The notes: generated by a model from the letters alone, not told the origin. DNA of 64,000 nt from Hexactinellida sp. DTS-2022 (GCA_028753945.1 JAPNXP010000014.1:1364001-1428000), one strand, 5' to 3'; counted from the stretch's first letter, positions 43,934 through 56,220 are shown. Made by a program: numbers and translations.

Positions 43934-44447
43934 AGATTCAGAATAATGTACATTGTATTAGTGCTGTACGTTCGAGTACATGTAAGAAGCGTATTTCAAG
44001 TACTGTAAATATTATTATTATTATTATTATTATTTAAAAGGAATTTTACATTCTCCATAAAAGGATACGGCGATTCCTGCTCGAATTTATTTAGTTTTTG
44101 GGATAAAAGTATTATTGAAATTCGCCAATTCTGAATCTTTTGGAATATAAAACTTCTGTGAAAGTGCATACTGGCTGGTTAATGATAGTGCCTCCAAATG
44201 AAATGCTGTCAGCACAGCTGCAATTTTGGATTTTTTCGCAATGTCATCTTCACCATGAAGGTGTTAAACAATTTCAGAAAGGAGTTTCGGAAGGCAACGA
44301 CCCTTTATGAGTTGGAAGTTCCATTTAGCTCACTTCATTTTAAAGATATTCAAGTTTCAGTAGAATAAATATGTGATGACTCAGCATTTTTAAGCGTGCG
44401 TGTTGGGTGATCACCCAACACTAACCAAACCATTCGAATTATATAGC

Positions 44448-44778
44448 TTATTATAGGAAATTAACGCGAATTTCTCCAAATCGCGTTAATTCCTTCGCGA
44501 TAATTCATGGAGCGTTAATTTCCATGACCTTAATTTCCTGCTATTTAGCAAAATTATACAATGGATGGACAAACTTCCGAGCTACATATTTTCAGATGTG
44601 CAACTAGTTTGAAAGGATATACCATGTCTATCAAGTAGATTGGAAGCCTATTTGGGCACAATAAATAGTATTCAATCAGGAGAATAATAATCCTGAAATT
44701 TTTTTATAAATTTTATTCGCGTTAATTTCATGTATTTAAAAATGTTCAGCTCCAATTCGCGTTAATTTCCTATAATAA
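44448..44778. mobile_element. 331-bp MITE with AATTAACGCGAATT ends
   Basis: 24-bp inverted ends TTATTATAGGAAATTAACGC, read on the other end as GCGTTAATTTCCTATAATAA, with further GCGTTAATTTCC words inside. The palindromic ends hide the target duplication. Confidence 0.75.
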
Positions 44779-44799
44779 CTTAATAAGGTAATTCACAAA

Positions 44800-45720
44800 T
44801 TGTAAAACACATTTTTTTGGCGATATCATCATCACCTCAAGGTATTAAGACCCAGCTGTATAGGTGGTACGTGGCATAGGGACCAATTGATAAATTCAAA
44901 GTTTGTTTCTATCTTATATTATTCTGAGATTAATGAATAACTAATTAGTATAAATATTTAATTTATTTAATAATAATTTAACACCATTATTATGTACAGC
45001 AAATTAAATGAAGTTCAATTATTGTAATAATTATTAATCTAAATTTAATTTCACTATCATATTTGAATTCAACGCACTCGATAACCCCATTAATCTAATC
45101 GGAACCGTCTCTATAAGTAAACACAGAGCGAATTAATTATATCAGTGTATCCATTGTGCAAGAATATTCACGCAGAAGTAAATATAATCAGATAATATGT
45201 TGTTATGGAATGTAAAATCTTAGTTTTCAAAAAGAAAATAGAAGCCTACTCGATTTCACAAGGAGAATCAATATAGTTATCGCAAGTTGAAACAATAGAG
45301 TAAGATTTAACAAGTTTAATCAATATATTTATTACAAGTGGAAACAATGAACTGTTTTACTGAACTGAAGTGTGAGTAAACAAAGAAATTTAAGCCCCAA
45401 CTAGTGGCATGAATTAAACCCATTATAATAATTTGTCTTCTACCATTAGACGCAGAATTTTATGGTGAATCCAATGGTGTAATAATAATTGGGGATTTAG
45501 TATAACATTTTTTGAGTTATGGACCAGAAAATCTTTGAAATAAAAAATCATAATCCTAGGTGCAAATTAGACGGTAACACCGCACCTATATACCAAGTTT
45601 TAGCCCATGAACTATAAAGCTCTGGCCAGGGCACCATCTACGGAGAAAGAAAATATATAAATAAAGGCAGTGAGATTAGAACTGGGCCACTATACTATAG
45701 TATAGTCGGCACAGTAAAAA
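44800..45720. repeat. Repeat block also found at 46650-47390
   Basis: ATTAGTATAAATATTTAAT to ACACAGAGCGAA (44945-45135) recurs at 46670-46860, and the following J-type sequence (TCACAAGTTGAATCAATAT) recurs too. It ends with the J palindrome at 45684-45718. It looks like a tandem duplication of J-family DNA. Confidence 0.55.
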
Positions 45721-45721
45721 G

Positions 45722-47387
45722 AAATTGCAGCTGTGCCGAAGCATATTCCTTTGGTGGCTGCTGATTGGTCAATTGAATAGTGCCTCCAAAGGAACATGCT
45801 GTCGGCACAGCTGCAATTTTGGTTTTTCGTCATGTCACCATTACGTCAGGGTGTTATGACATAATTGTCAAGTGGTCGCGAGCTACAAGGAACGATTGGT
45901 AAATTGGAAATTTGTTTCTATCTTAAACAATCTTGAGTTTAATGCCATTCATTCTTTATGTATAGATAATATATTCCATAAATAGTTAATTATTTTAGCA
46001 AAGTTATCCACGGTGAGTTGAGTTAAGTCAACAAATTCCTTATATTATTTTATTAAATTTTATCCATTGTATAGCAATACTAGAATTAAATAGAAGCCAG
46101 CTGGAATTTATAAGTTAAATCAATATAATTATTACAAGTTGAAACAATGGAAATTGATTTAACAGTTTTACTGAATCTGAAGTATGAGGAAACACAGGAG
46201 ATTAGCACCCAAATTATGGCACAAACCTCTGACAAATTGAACATTTGTGATTTGCCAAAAGGTGTAGAATTAAATTCTCTATCCAAATATGTAAATCTTA
46301 TCAAGTTCACTATTAATGTTATGGTTAATGATTTGTCATTTAGTTCCATATTCACATACTTTGCTGTAACTCGGAAAGTATATAAGCTAGAGAGTCAAAC
46401 TTTGTCTTAAATTATAGATAATACGAAGTGGTATTATGGGACAAACTAACGTGCCCAAATACACTTTAGATTTCCAGGGGATACTTGGCCTAAATATTTC
46501 ATGTCAAGACCAATAATTAGCTTAAATAGGTGTTAAAATTATTTGATCAAAAAACGTAACCCCAGGTACAAATTAGACGGGCACTCTGTACCTGCATGCC
46601 AAGTTTCAGCCCTCAATGTATACAGGTTATGGGCCGTGTGGCCAGGGCACCTGCTACGGAGAAATTAATTAGTATAAATATTTAATTAATTTAATAATAA
46701 TTTGACGCCATTATTATGTACAGCAAAATAAATTAAGTTCAATTATTTGCAATAATTATTAATTTAAATTGAATTTCACTATAAATTTAAATTAAGCGCA
46801 CTCGATAACCCCAATAATCTAATTGGAAGCGTCTCTATAAGTTAAACACAGAGCGAAATAATTTGAATTTAATATGTCAGTGTATCCATTGTGCAAGCAT
46901 ATTCTCGTTGAAGTAAATTTAATCACATACTCTGTCGTTTGTTATGGAATGTAAAATCTTAGTTTTCAATCAGAAATACAGCCTACTCGATCTCACAAGT
47001 TGAATCAATATAAAATCACGAGTTGAAACAATGGAATTCGATTTTAACACTTTCAATTGAACTGAAGTGTTAGTAAACAAAAGACTCAATTGTGGCACAA
47101 ACGAAACCCAATTTAAAAATTCGTGCACTGTGAAAAGGTGTAGAATTAGATTCTCTATCGAATGCATAATTTGAATATTCGGGCCATCTATTGTCTTTTT
47201 CAAACATTAAACAGGTGTAAAAATGTGTTAAAATAAATTTAATAAAAAATCGTGATCCCAGGTGCACATCTTTAACCCATGAGACACCCATCCTAAAAAT
47301 TTGGGCTCTTAGTTGATAAAACTTTGTTCTGTGGAGTGGCTACGGAAGAATAATATATCAAAGTAGTAAGATTAGAACTGGGCCACT
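45722..47387 (+). repeat. J-family repeat, copy at 46 kb
   Basis: Starts with the GCAGCTGTGCCGAAGCAT hairpin and follows the 23-kb copy. It is cut at GGGCCACT within the terminal palindrome by R1 copy 3. An 87-codon frame at 46147-46410 is not conserved in the other copies. Confidence 0.55.
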
Positions 47388-48862
47388 CAGGACCAGATTA
47401 AGGCGGGGGCTGATGGGGCTCCAGCCCCAGGCCCATCTTGAAAATAGGCCCACCGCTTGTGCCATAGGCCCTTAAGGCTTAGCCAATAGTCTGTTTTGGT
47501 TGGGCACTAGAAGCACCCGGATTTCATATGCAGGCTTCAAGTAGACCTAGTCAAATTTTCATGATTTTAAGTCGACTATTTCATTGAAAAATGTCAATGA
47601 TTTATATGAATGTACTAAACTTTTAATCCCTCTGTGTCCAATAAATCTTTGACTAACAAGCCGTTTATACGTTTAGGTTTTCATTGTGCGATTAATTTCT
47701 TCTTCTATTAGACGGTATAGTATCTTATTAAATATCAGAAAACAATGTGATCCACCAGCATACGTGCTTTGTATTTATAATTTACTTCATTGCCTTATTT
47801 GCAACAAATCGATGTGGAGTCTACGATTAGAGATTTTGCAAGTAGAAAAGCACATAAAGTGACTTTATGATGTACAAAAAATATATAGGTACAAAATAAA
47901 TAAAATCTGTTTTGTCGTGTATGGAATTGTCAAGTAGGTATGGCTGTCACGAAATATTTGGTCCGTCCGGACAAATATTAACTCCGACCAAATATTTCAT
48001 ACATTAAGGGTCCGGGTTTACATTTTGTTCCCCCGGTTTACATTTTTGATCCCCAGGACTAATTATTTCATTCCGGGTATAAGCAATATATTATTGTGTT
48101 CAATATGAGGAGCATTAAAGGAGTGCGCTCCATTTTTCAGGAGAGCTATAGCCTATAGGTGGAGCGCACTCATTTTTCAAATATATATCACTAATCCAAT
48201 ACAAATTACCTAAATAATAGAGTAATCACGAAACATCGATAAATTGGAAATTAGAGCAGGAAGAATGTACAATTACAACATATTTAATAAGGGCACGTAT
48301 AGTTTGATATTAAATGTTCCATATTCAAATACCTGACTGTAACTCGGAATGTATATGAGCTAGAGAGTCAACTTTGTTTTAAATGATAGATAATATAGAG
48401 AGTAAATAGAATACAAACTAAGGAAGATAGTTAGGTTTTTCAAATTCCAGAGAAGCGCTTAGCCGATATTAAATATTTATAGATAATTTAATAATATGAA
48501 CCTAACTAAGTTTCCATGAGGTTTCTCAGTTTTTAAGCACGAATCAGAATTAATTAATTAAATAAATATATTTGTATATTTAGTATATTTGGTTCACATG
48601 AAATAAGGGGCGGAAAGTGAGCGCGCTCCAATTTTTCAGGAGCGAGAGCGAGAGAGCGCTACTTTTTTGTAAACTAGTGACCCTTTTTACTCTCCTTTTT
48701 ATCCTTTTTATCCTCTTTTATCGGCTCCTTTTTTTATCGGTGTCTGAAATATTTCGTCCAGATTACGTCCATTCGGACCATAAACAACACGGACATAATA
48801 TTTCGTGATAGGCCCATCAAAATTATTCAGCTCCAGGCCTACTAGGCCCTTAATCCGCCCTG
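47388..48862 (-). mobile_element. hAT-like element R1, copy 3
   Basis: Inverted relative to copies 1 and 2 and almost identical to copy 2 apart from the foldback. It shows the empty ACTAAAT target of that foldback. No perfect target duplication here. Confidence 0.88.
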
Positions 48863-48963
48863 CCCCTGTATACACTGACATTATTGTTAAAGAATTTCAA
48901 AGGATCCTAGGTCCAATTATAATTATATAGGATTGGGATTTGATCATTTTTCAGAAATATTTA

Positions 48964-49101
48964 CTGTCAGGTTCTGTTATTTTAAACATTCAAGTGACCA
49001 AAAATTGTGTCCATAATAGAGACTTCATAATGAGCGAATTCAACTGATACAAAGTAACCCTATGTAATTTGTCAAATTGGGACAATAAGCAGACCTGACT
49101 G
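48964..49101. mobile_element. pogo-like MITE (CTGTCAGGT), short copy
   Basis: Deleted member of the 51067-51260 family with TA on both sides (48962, 49102). Confidence 0.75.
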
Positions 49102-49181
49102 TATTTACCTATTCAAATGACGAAACTTTTGGTATATAGTGTTACAAATATATCATTTAATAATTATTACACAAACGACCA

Positions 49182-50414
49182 TTATTGACAAGAATATATT
49201 TGTAGTGAGTAGTTATTATTCTCAGACACAATTATTAATTTTAGATTTTTAGTTAGAACTATTCCATGAGGGCTATAAAGCATTCCTACTTCATGTCCTT
49301 GTTCCCCAATAGTGTGGAGGTGTGTCCCTTCTTTCGAGAATATTAGAATTTGACCATTCTCATAGTCACAGATCAGCAAATTCTGTTTTCTGTCCAAACA
49401 GAAGAAGTAAGCGAATCCTAAATGCACTCCTGTAAGCTGTGTGATTAGGGTGCGAATCTTCTCTCCTGCGTGAGAGAACACGAGTATGCAGGGAGAATCA
49501 CAACAGAGCACGTACACCTCATCTGGTGTCAGTTTAACGTCAAGCGGGGATTTCATTGTTTGATGCGTTATGGATCTTTCGAAGTGTAGGGAGTCATCTA
49601 AGATTTGGATTCTGTGGTTTTCACAATCTGTTACGAACACATCTCCGTTGGTAGAGACGGAGAGTCCGAAAGGGCAATTGAACTGTCCCACTCCAGATCC
49701 CTGACTCCCTAGGCTAGCAACGAGACTCATGTCAGCCTCTATTTTGAATTGGAACACAGCGTGTACTCCTGTGCCCGTCACGTACAGGTTGTCTCGATGG
49801 ATCGCTATACCCCATGTCGCCCCCATGTCTTGATTTGTGAAAGTATTTAGGAATTCGCCTGTCGCCGAGAAGATTGAGACTCTACAGTAACTCAATTCAG
49901 CGACATAAATTAGATTTGTGTTCTCATCGATTGCGACACCACGAGGTTTCCAGAGCTCTCCAGGAGCTTGTCCTTTCTTCCCGACAGTTACAATCGGTAT
50001 AATTTCTTCATATCGGGGTATAACGGACACCTCCTCCTCGACTACCTCTCCCACACCTGCGATCACCTGCTCCAGGTGTCCACAGGTACCTCGGAACACC
50101 ACACGTGTCTCGGGCTGGGGTACCCTCACCTCTGCTAGCTTTTGTTCTATTTCAACTAACAGTCGCTCTTGTAGCTCTCTCAATTCGTTCATTAGGAGAC
50201 GAGCCTCGGTTTTTGTTTTCAGTCCGATCAGTTCCTCTTCTTTTCGCGCACGGGCAATGGTTTTAGCGGCTATTTGGTCGCGTGTGTCGCGGTATGTGGT
50301 TAGTAGTGCCACTCGTCGCTGCTGGAGACAATTAATTATGCGGTCGAATTGTTGGTTTATTTCCAACTCGACAGGGTCTACGGGGTGCATCGGTTCAGGA
50401 AATCGAACGGCCAT
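49182..50414 (-). CDS. Coiled-coil NHL-repeat protein (TRIM-NHL-like, no RING)
   Basis: An intact 410-codon intronless frame from ATG at 50414. Residues 15-100 are charged and heptad-like, probably a coiled coil. From about 140 to the end run six NHL-type units, for example GELWKPRGVAIDENTNLIYV, GVGQFNCPFGLSVSTNGDVF and GMLYSPHGIVLTKNLKLIIV. These fold as a beta-propeller that in TRIM-NHL proteins binds RNA or protein partners. There is no RING or B-box in the frame or just upstream, so it is either a truncated TRIM or an NHL-only protein. Its promoter must be short: a MULE transposon begins 164 bp upstream. The wording of the repeats is close to what I recall from glass-sponge NHL families; the function is unknown. 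Confidence 0.88.
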   Translation of the reverse strand: MAVRFPEPMHPVDPVELEINQQFDRIINCLQQRRVALLTTYRDTRDQIAAKTIARARKEEELIGLKTKTEARLLMNELRELQERLLVEIEQKLAEVRVPQPETRVVFRGTCGHLEQVIAGVGEVVEEEVSVIPRYEEIIPIVTVGKKGQAPGELWKPRGVAIDENTNLIYVAELSYCRVSIFSATGEFLNTFTNQDMGATWGIAIHRDNLYVTGTGVHAVFQFKIEADMSLVASLGSQGSGVGQFNCPFGLSVSTNGDVFVTDCENHRIQILDDSLHFERSITHQTMKSPLDVKLTPDEVYVLCCDSPCILVFSHAGEKIRTLITQLTGVHLGFAYFFCLDRKQNLLICDYENGQILIFSKEGTHLHTIGEQGHEVGMLYSPHGIVLTKNLKLIIVSENNNYSLQIYSCQ

Positions 50415-50793
50415 TTGTTGTTGTATGCAAGTTAGCTAGTTAGTGCTATTGAAAAGAAAGTTGTTTGTTAGTAGAAATGCTATAGAGAATTTGTCTCGTA
50501 TCTTATAGGAGAGATATTGCATGGATTATGTTGTTGTTAGTATAATAGCTAACCATGGATGCGTCACCTTTTAATTTGGGGACTCTGCATTAGATCGAAT
50601 TCTTTAGTTGTCGATAGATCGAAAATGAACAATTGTCGATAGATCGACTCCATTTCTAAGGAGATTGTCGATAGATCGACTCTTTTTTTAATTGAGGTTT
50701 TTGTAATTGAAGTTAAATAAATTAAAAATGAATAAGAAATAATATATGAAAGATTAATGCTTGGAAGAAAAAAATAGTTGAAAGAATAGATAA

Positions 50794-52580
50794 TTAAATA
50801 AATATCTGAAGTCTGTTTTCAATTGGAGCTCGACAAACTGGACATGGTTGTTCTAAGTCTACTATTCTTTGGCTGCAGGTCGAGCAACAGGTAGCGTGTC
50901 TGCAAGGCATAAATAACCAAGTTGTTGTGCGAACTGTCAAACAAACCGCGCAGGTATGATCTGTAATTTGATCGGCAACGTCATTCTCTAAATCCGATTC
51001 AATGTCCGAAAATTCTGTCTCAGCTGTCACAACACTTCCAACCGTATGGCTAATTGCTTGTATATACAGTCAGGTCTGCTTATTATGAACAAGATTTCGT
51101 CTGCTTAATATGAAGATTTTTTATTATGAACAAATCCTACGGTCCCAATTTAACAACTTACATAGGGTTTGTATTAAGTTGAGTTCGCTTATTATGAAGT
51201 CTCTCTATTATGAACACAATTTTTGGTCCCTTGAATGTTCATAATAAAAGAACCTGACTGTATACTGCCAAGGAGTGTATGTTCCACTCCGTAGTTTTTC
51301 CTTGCAGGTTTCCCGCCTTTCTTCTAATATGACATTCTTATTCTTCCTTGGCCTTGATATATCTTTTCCCAGTCTTAATCTCCCAATTTCATTATCAGTG
51401 TCAGCTATTATATCATTTAATGTTGACATAAAATTCCAAATTCTTGGATGAGAAATCTTTATAATTGATTTAAGTTTCGCATGGTAGCTTTCTGCGCCAT
51501 TGTTTGTTGTCGCTTTAGCTTCGTATATAGAGAGTTCCTCAGGGGTTGTCTGGAACAACCAACGTCTTTTAAATACTTAACAAGTTTATCCATTTTCATA
51601 GATTCTGTTGCAGACAGATCCGGAGCTTGAATGAATACGTAGGTAAGTTGGACTTATTAGACTTGCAGGTAAAAAAGGGATTGCCATCAGCTGCTTTACA
51701 AATTTAGTAATTTCACTGTTCTTATGGAAACTTTGAGTGAGACCGAGCTTTTGTACTTTTGCCCAAATGCGTTGGGTAAAGGAACCAACAACCATTAATC
51801 TTGATATTAAGGTATATTTCCTTGAAACTATTTCTAGGCGCTGATTCCCAATCTGATACAACCGTCATAGATTTAAAATTTGGTAAATTAGAAAAAATTC
51901 GATCCAATATTGCAATGTACAGCTCCTGACTTTTGGATGTCATCAAACAATGTATTGCTGGCAGTGTATATCTATCAACTACAACAAAAATTGTCCACAG
52001 TTGATAAAACTGAACAGGAACGGTATAAATGTTCTGTCAAATTGGATGTCTGTGATTTTGGGCAATAAATTTATCATAGTTTCAGAGTAGAATATAACTG
52101 CAACTTGAGTATGTAGAGATATCGTAAACTTATGGTGTTTTCCATAGGTCGTACCTGGTAACATTTCAGAAAATTCTTCAGCGCTAAGAGGAATCTTTGG
52201 TTTTGTTTTCCTTCGTGATATGTGCATAGAAGAATCACATTCGTTGAATGAAATTCTACATGCGAAAGGGTCCGTTCTAGTTTCATCATCAAATAATTTT
52301 CTTAAACTACCTTGTGAATTTCTCGCGATCTTCTTGCATCTGTTTTTCAAATCAATACTTCTGATTCATATGCATCGATATCATGGTTATGAATAGAACA
52401 TGGATGTATAAAATCAGATTCAAGATTCAATTTACCAGTCCCTTTACAACCATTTTTCCATAAAACACATCTCAAATATGCTCTTGTCTCCTTAACCTTG
52501 TATTTCACGTATTTGAAACCATCGCTTGTTGTATATATTTTTCCACCATTGCGCATATAACTTCCTAAGGTGTGTTCCAT
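50794..52580 (-). pseudogene. FLYWCH-MULE transposase fused to a C-terminal RING finger
   Basis: Order on the minus strand: FLYWCH-type finger (52580-52350; YLRCVLWKNGCKGTG and HNHD), MULE catalytic region (DIQFDRTFIP with the first Asp; VVSDWESAPRNSF with the second), the helical block LMAIPFLPASLI, then TNNGAESYHAKLKSIIK and HPRIWNF. Next come a linker and a RING finger (51030-50794: CAVC, PCRHATCCSTC, CPVC). A pogo-like MITE (51067-51260) sits in the linker at TA. Removing it joins the two parts without a stop, and the 54-kb copy has the same order with no MITE. Shifts near 52350, 51990, 51850 and 51590 inactivate this copy. Confidence 0.82.
51067..51260. mobile_element. pogo-like MITE (CAGTCAGGTCTGC), full-length copy
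   Basis: 194 bp, inverted ends CAGTCAGGTCTGCTTATTA and CAGTCAGGTTCTTTTATTA, TA on both sides (51065, 51261). Best copy of its family here. Confidence 0.9.
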
Positions 52581-52977
52581 GATTTCGAATTTTTTTAGAT
52601 ATTAATTTGTTGATGAAATTATCAAGTAACTAGCTTTTTATAAAGTCGATCAAATCGATTGATGTTTTGATATAACATGAAATGTGATAGAATAAATATG
52701 ATAAATTGTATCAAATCATTAGTTTATAAATATCTGTATGTCATGACTATTTTATGTATTCAAAAACCACAAACAATCGATCGACAATCTCCTTAGAAAT
52801 GGAGTCGATCTATCGACAATCTCCTTAGAAATGGAGTCGATCTATCGACAATCTCCTTAGAAATGGAGTCGATCTATCGACAATCTTCTTAGAAATGGAG
52901 TCGATCTATCGACAATTGTTCATTTTCGATCTATCGACAGCTAAGAATTCGATCTAATGCAGGCGCCCCTTTAATTT

Positions 52978-53362
52978 CTTTAATTTAGCTACACTATCCT
53001 ACTACAGGTTTCTTTAATGCATTTAATCAACGTAGTTGGGTATTAACTCACTTGCAATAGTACAAAATCTTCATTGAACCATTCATAAGACGAGTCCTTC
53101 GGTCTCGGTCACCTCGCGACGGATAAATCCACCGCTACTCAGGCTTGTTTTTTGTCAATAGACAATAAATTATCAACATAAAGATTTGAAATAATTGCAT
53201 TCGTATTCAGCATACTTGTTTACCTTTTCCAGCATTTGGAAGTTAGCCTCTAAGTTCATTATGAATTTTCCTAGATGTTTGCTTTTGTGATCAACAACAA
53301 CCACAAAAGTTTAATTTTGAAAATTGTACAGTATTTTGTGATCGGTAATATAAACAAAATAA
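52978..53362. other. Spacer with Helitron-end fragment
   Basis: 53088-53120 has CGAGTCCTTCGGTCTCGG as at 7421. Otherwise AT-rich with no gene. Confidence 0.4.
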
Positions 53363-53915
53363 AATGGAAACTATAGCTGTGCCGACTTTTTGGAGGCAGT
53401 ACTAATCAAGCAACCGCCAAGATTTAGTGTCTGAAATGGACATGCTGTTGGCACAGCTGTAATTTTAGATTTTGGTATATTATTATTGGCCCGTAGATCC
53501 TCCACAGAATTAACTAAGAACCGAAATTTTCAGGACAGGTGTCTCATGGGTTACAGATGTGCACCTGGGGTCACGATTTTTGATAACATTTTTTTGGACA
53601 CATTTTTTCACCTGTTTAATGTTACAACAGGAACAATAAATAGTGCCCGAATATTCAATTTATGTGAATTCGATAGAGAATTAAATTCTACACCTTTTCA
53701 CAGTGCAAGAATTTTCAAATTAGGCTTAGTTTGTGCCACAATTGAGTTGCAAATTTACTTTGTTTATTAACACTTCAGTTCAATTGAAAGTGTTAAATCT
53801 AATTCTATTGTTTCAACTTGTAATAATTATATTGATTCAACTTGTTAAATCTTACACTATTGTTTCAACTTGCGATAATTATATTGATTTAACTTGTGAA
53901 TTCGAGCTGGCTTCT
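53363..53915 (-). repeat. J-family repeat, inverted copy
   Basis: It opens with a degenerate AGCTGTGCCGAC...GGCACAGCTGTAATTTTAG hairpin, then follows the 23-kb copy in reverse (GGACAGGTGTCTCATGGGTT, GTGCACCTGGGGTCACGA). It is cut by a hAT-like MITE and then a MULE. Confidence 0.6.
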
Positions 53916-53923
53916 ATTCAATC

Positions 53924-54288
53924 CAGAGTGGACCATGGGTCGATGGGTCAGATGGGTCATGGGTCACGGCTCTGTGACCCATGACCCATTTGGAATTTCG
54001 ATGTTCGTCCAGTTATAGTACGAATCAAATTAACCCAGAAACATTACAGGGTATTTCTTTGGTATTAGAAGTCTACCAAAATCAATTGATTGACAAGCAT
54101 CATACATTTATTATAAGTTTAATTGTGTTACATAATGTTTAGATATCAAAAATTAGATATTTAAAAGCTCAATGGGTACACGATGGGTCAAAGCGTTACT
54201 TGATGGGTCAATGGGTCACTCGATGGGTCATGGGTCACAAATGCGATGGGTCAGATGGGTCACCAATGTTGACCCATGGTCCACTCTG
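53924..54288. mobile_element. hAT-like MITE of GATGGGTCA repeats
   Basis: Perfect inverted ends CAGAGTGGACCATGGGTC; 8-bp duplication ATTCAATC (53916-53923, 54289-54296). Confidence 0.92.
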
Positions 54289-54310
54289 ATTCAATCGTAG
54301 TAATACTATA

Positions 54311-55335
54311 GGGAACGCTGCATTAGGTCGAATTCTGATTTTGTCGATAGATCGAAAATAGCTTGTTGTCGATAGATCGGAATTATTTTAGTAATGTTGT
54401 CGATAGATCGAAATTAATTTAGCTATGTTGTCGATAGTCGATAGGTGGAATTTAATTTAACGACTGAATAATAAATAAATGAAAAAAAGAATAAGTAAAT
54501 GAATAATGAATAAGTAAAGAAAACCGTCTAAATAAATCAAAATCTGAATAAATGAATGAAGTGGATGAAATAGTAAATATCTCTCAAAAATAAATTTGGA
54601 ATCTACTTTCAATTCTACAACGACACAATGGACAGGATTGGTCTAACTCTTCAATCGTATTACTGCAGGTTGTGCAAAAGGTTGCGTGTTTGCATGGCAT
54701 AAATATCCACGTTTCTATGCGTGGTCCCCGGCATACTGTGCAAATTCCTTGATTTACCGTAATTTCATCATCATCACCATTATCATCTTCGTCATCATCT
54801 GAAATATCCGAAAGCTGAGCTGTGTCTCAAGTGAAAGTATGCTACTAGTTCCAATAGTTCTACTGATTGCTGCCAAATATTCTAGAGGTATAAATATGCC
54901 ATCTTGTAGCTATTGTTTATATTCTTCGAGCTGCTTTGATTTTAGAATATATTTTTTCTTTGTATGCCTGGATATAGTTTTACCAAGTCTTATTCGGTCC
55001 ACATCATTATCTGTTCGATTACATTATTCAATGTGGAAAGGAAGTTCCAAATTCTTGGATGAGAGGTCTTTACAATTGACTTCAACTTTGCGTGGTAACT
55101 TTCAGCAGCGTTGTTTGTCGTCGCTTGAGTGTCAAAAACAGAAAGTTCTTCAGGATCTATCTGCGATATCCATCTTTTTTTGAAATACTTAATTAGTATT
55201 TCAAGTTTTGGTCTTTCATGTTCTGAGACATCAGGTTGTAGTAGAAGATTAAATATAGAATGGATAAGTGACGCAGGAAGGAAAGGAATTGACATCAATG
55301 ATCGTATATATTGGGACACTCCAGCATTAGATTTA
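54311..55335 (-). mobile_element. Second MULE copy, truncated
   Basis: Left end GGGAACGCTGCATTAGGTCG followed by GTCGATAGATCG units, as in the 50-kb element. The other terminus is missing. It lies in the J-family repeat next to GTAGTAATACTATA. Confidence 0.8.
54584..55319 (-). pseudogene. MULE transposase C-terminal half with RING finger, second copy
   Basis: Minus strand: LMSIPFLPASLI, TNNAAESYHAKLKSIVK and HPRIWNF, a frame break near 55010, RIRLGK, a linker with Asp/Glu run, then a RING finger (CTVC, PCKHATFCTTC, CPLC) ending at TGA 54584. The order and spacing match the 50-kb copy. Confidence 0.8.
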
Positions 55336-55704
55336 AAACTATGTGTTAACAGTTAACACGTATATAAATTGTGACAGTTAACACGTATATGAAATCATTC
55401 GAATCTAGTTTTGCTGATTATATAATCAATAGAAAATTTTCTGTAGTTTAAGGTGACGACTTTGTTTGGATAAATTTCCCTTAAAGCAACAAGAAAGAGA
55501 TATTTATGGAATTTAGAAAGTTTAAGTACTTCTGTAGCCATCATATAATAGTTTGTTGTTAATGCACGATGTGGTAATTTTTCTCTAATTGTTCTATATT
55601 TATTTTACACAGGGCAACAAATCTGTTACCACCTTCTAGGCATTTAAACAAAATTTACTTGCATATAACAAGAACACTCCCTTATTATGAGAGCTTACTA
55701 AAGT
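55336..55704. other. Spacer
   Basis: Contains a direct repeat ACAGTTAACACGTATAT (55347-55390). No gene seen. Confidence 0.4.
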
Positions 55705-55872
55705 CATAGTTGCCAACCTGGCGTCTCACTAAGCCGTGAGATTTCTTCTTAAAAGGCGTGAGATTTGGAATTTCTGCATCAAAATATACTGATGAGAAGT
55801 AAAAATGTCGTGAGATTGGATTTGCGAAAAACCATGAGTCTACCAGCTAACCTGTGAGAGTTGGCATCTCTG
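55705..55872. mobile_element. Small hAT-like MITE (GTTGCCAAC...GTTGGC)
   Basis: Ends CATAGTTGCCAACCTGG and (inverted) CAGAGATGCCAACTC, with GTGAGA words inside. Only TAAAGT is shared by the flanks. Confidence 0.55.
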
Positions 55873-56032
55873 TAAAGTAATAAACATGAAATTTGAAGCA
55901 AAATATAGTAAATGTAAAAAACAACAAGTACAAGTTAATTTATCGAAGCTGGGGTATAATTGGAGGGGAACCACCCTCAAATGTAGCTGAGGCTTCATGA
56001 AGTCATCCCAAAAGCACTGGAAAAATTGATAG

Positions 56033-56220
56033 ATTTGGGGAAGTCACCCCAAACTTGGGGGGATCCCCCCAAATGAATTTGATAATTCGCAGACTTGGGG
56101 GGTCCCCCCCAAATGAAACGAAAGTTGGCAAATTTGGGGGGGGGTCCCCCCGAATATATTTGAAAATTAGTAGATTTGGGGGGGGGGTCCCTCCCAAAAT
56201 TGGGGGGATCCCCCCAAATT
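56033..56220. repeat. G/C-run hairpin repeat
   Basis: Four imperfect units of about 50 bp with runs of 4-10 G or C (for example TTGGGGGGATCCCCCCAAAT). Pro/Gly-rich frames here are artefacts. Confidence 0.85.

Larger units (their letters stand above)
50578..52969 (-). mobile_element. MULE DNA transposon, complete, with FLYWCH-transposase-RING gene
   Basis: Long inverted ends: GGGGACTCTGCATTAGATCG at the left; the right end, inverted, reads GGGGCGCCTGCATTAGATCG. Each is followed by repeated GTCGATAGATCGA units, and the right end has four such units. The target duplication is TTTAATTT (50570-50577, 52970-52977). 2392 bp. Confidence 0.88.

Noticed and set aside
46147-46410. 87-codon frame in a J-family repeat
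   Set aside because: Not open in the other J copies.
49918-50439. 173-codon plus-strand frame
   Set aside because: Ser/Arg-rich antisense shadow of the intact NHL gene.
50794-51030. Stand-alone small RING protein gene
   Set aside because: It lies inside the MULE terminal repeats and follows the same transposase end in a second copy, so it is part of the transposon gene.
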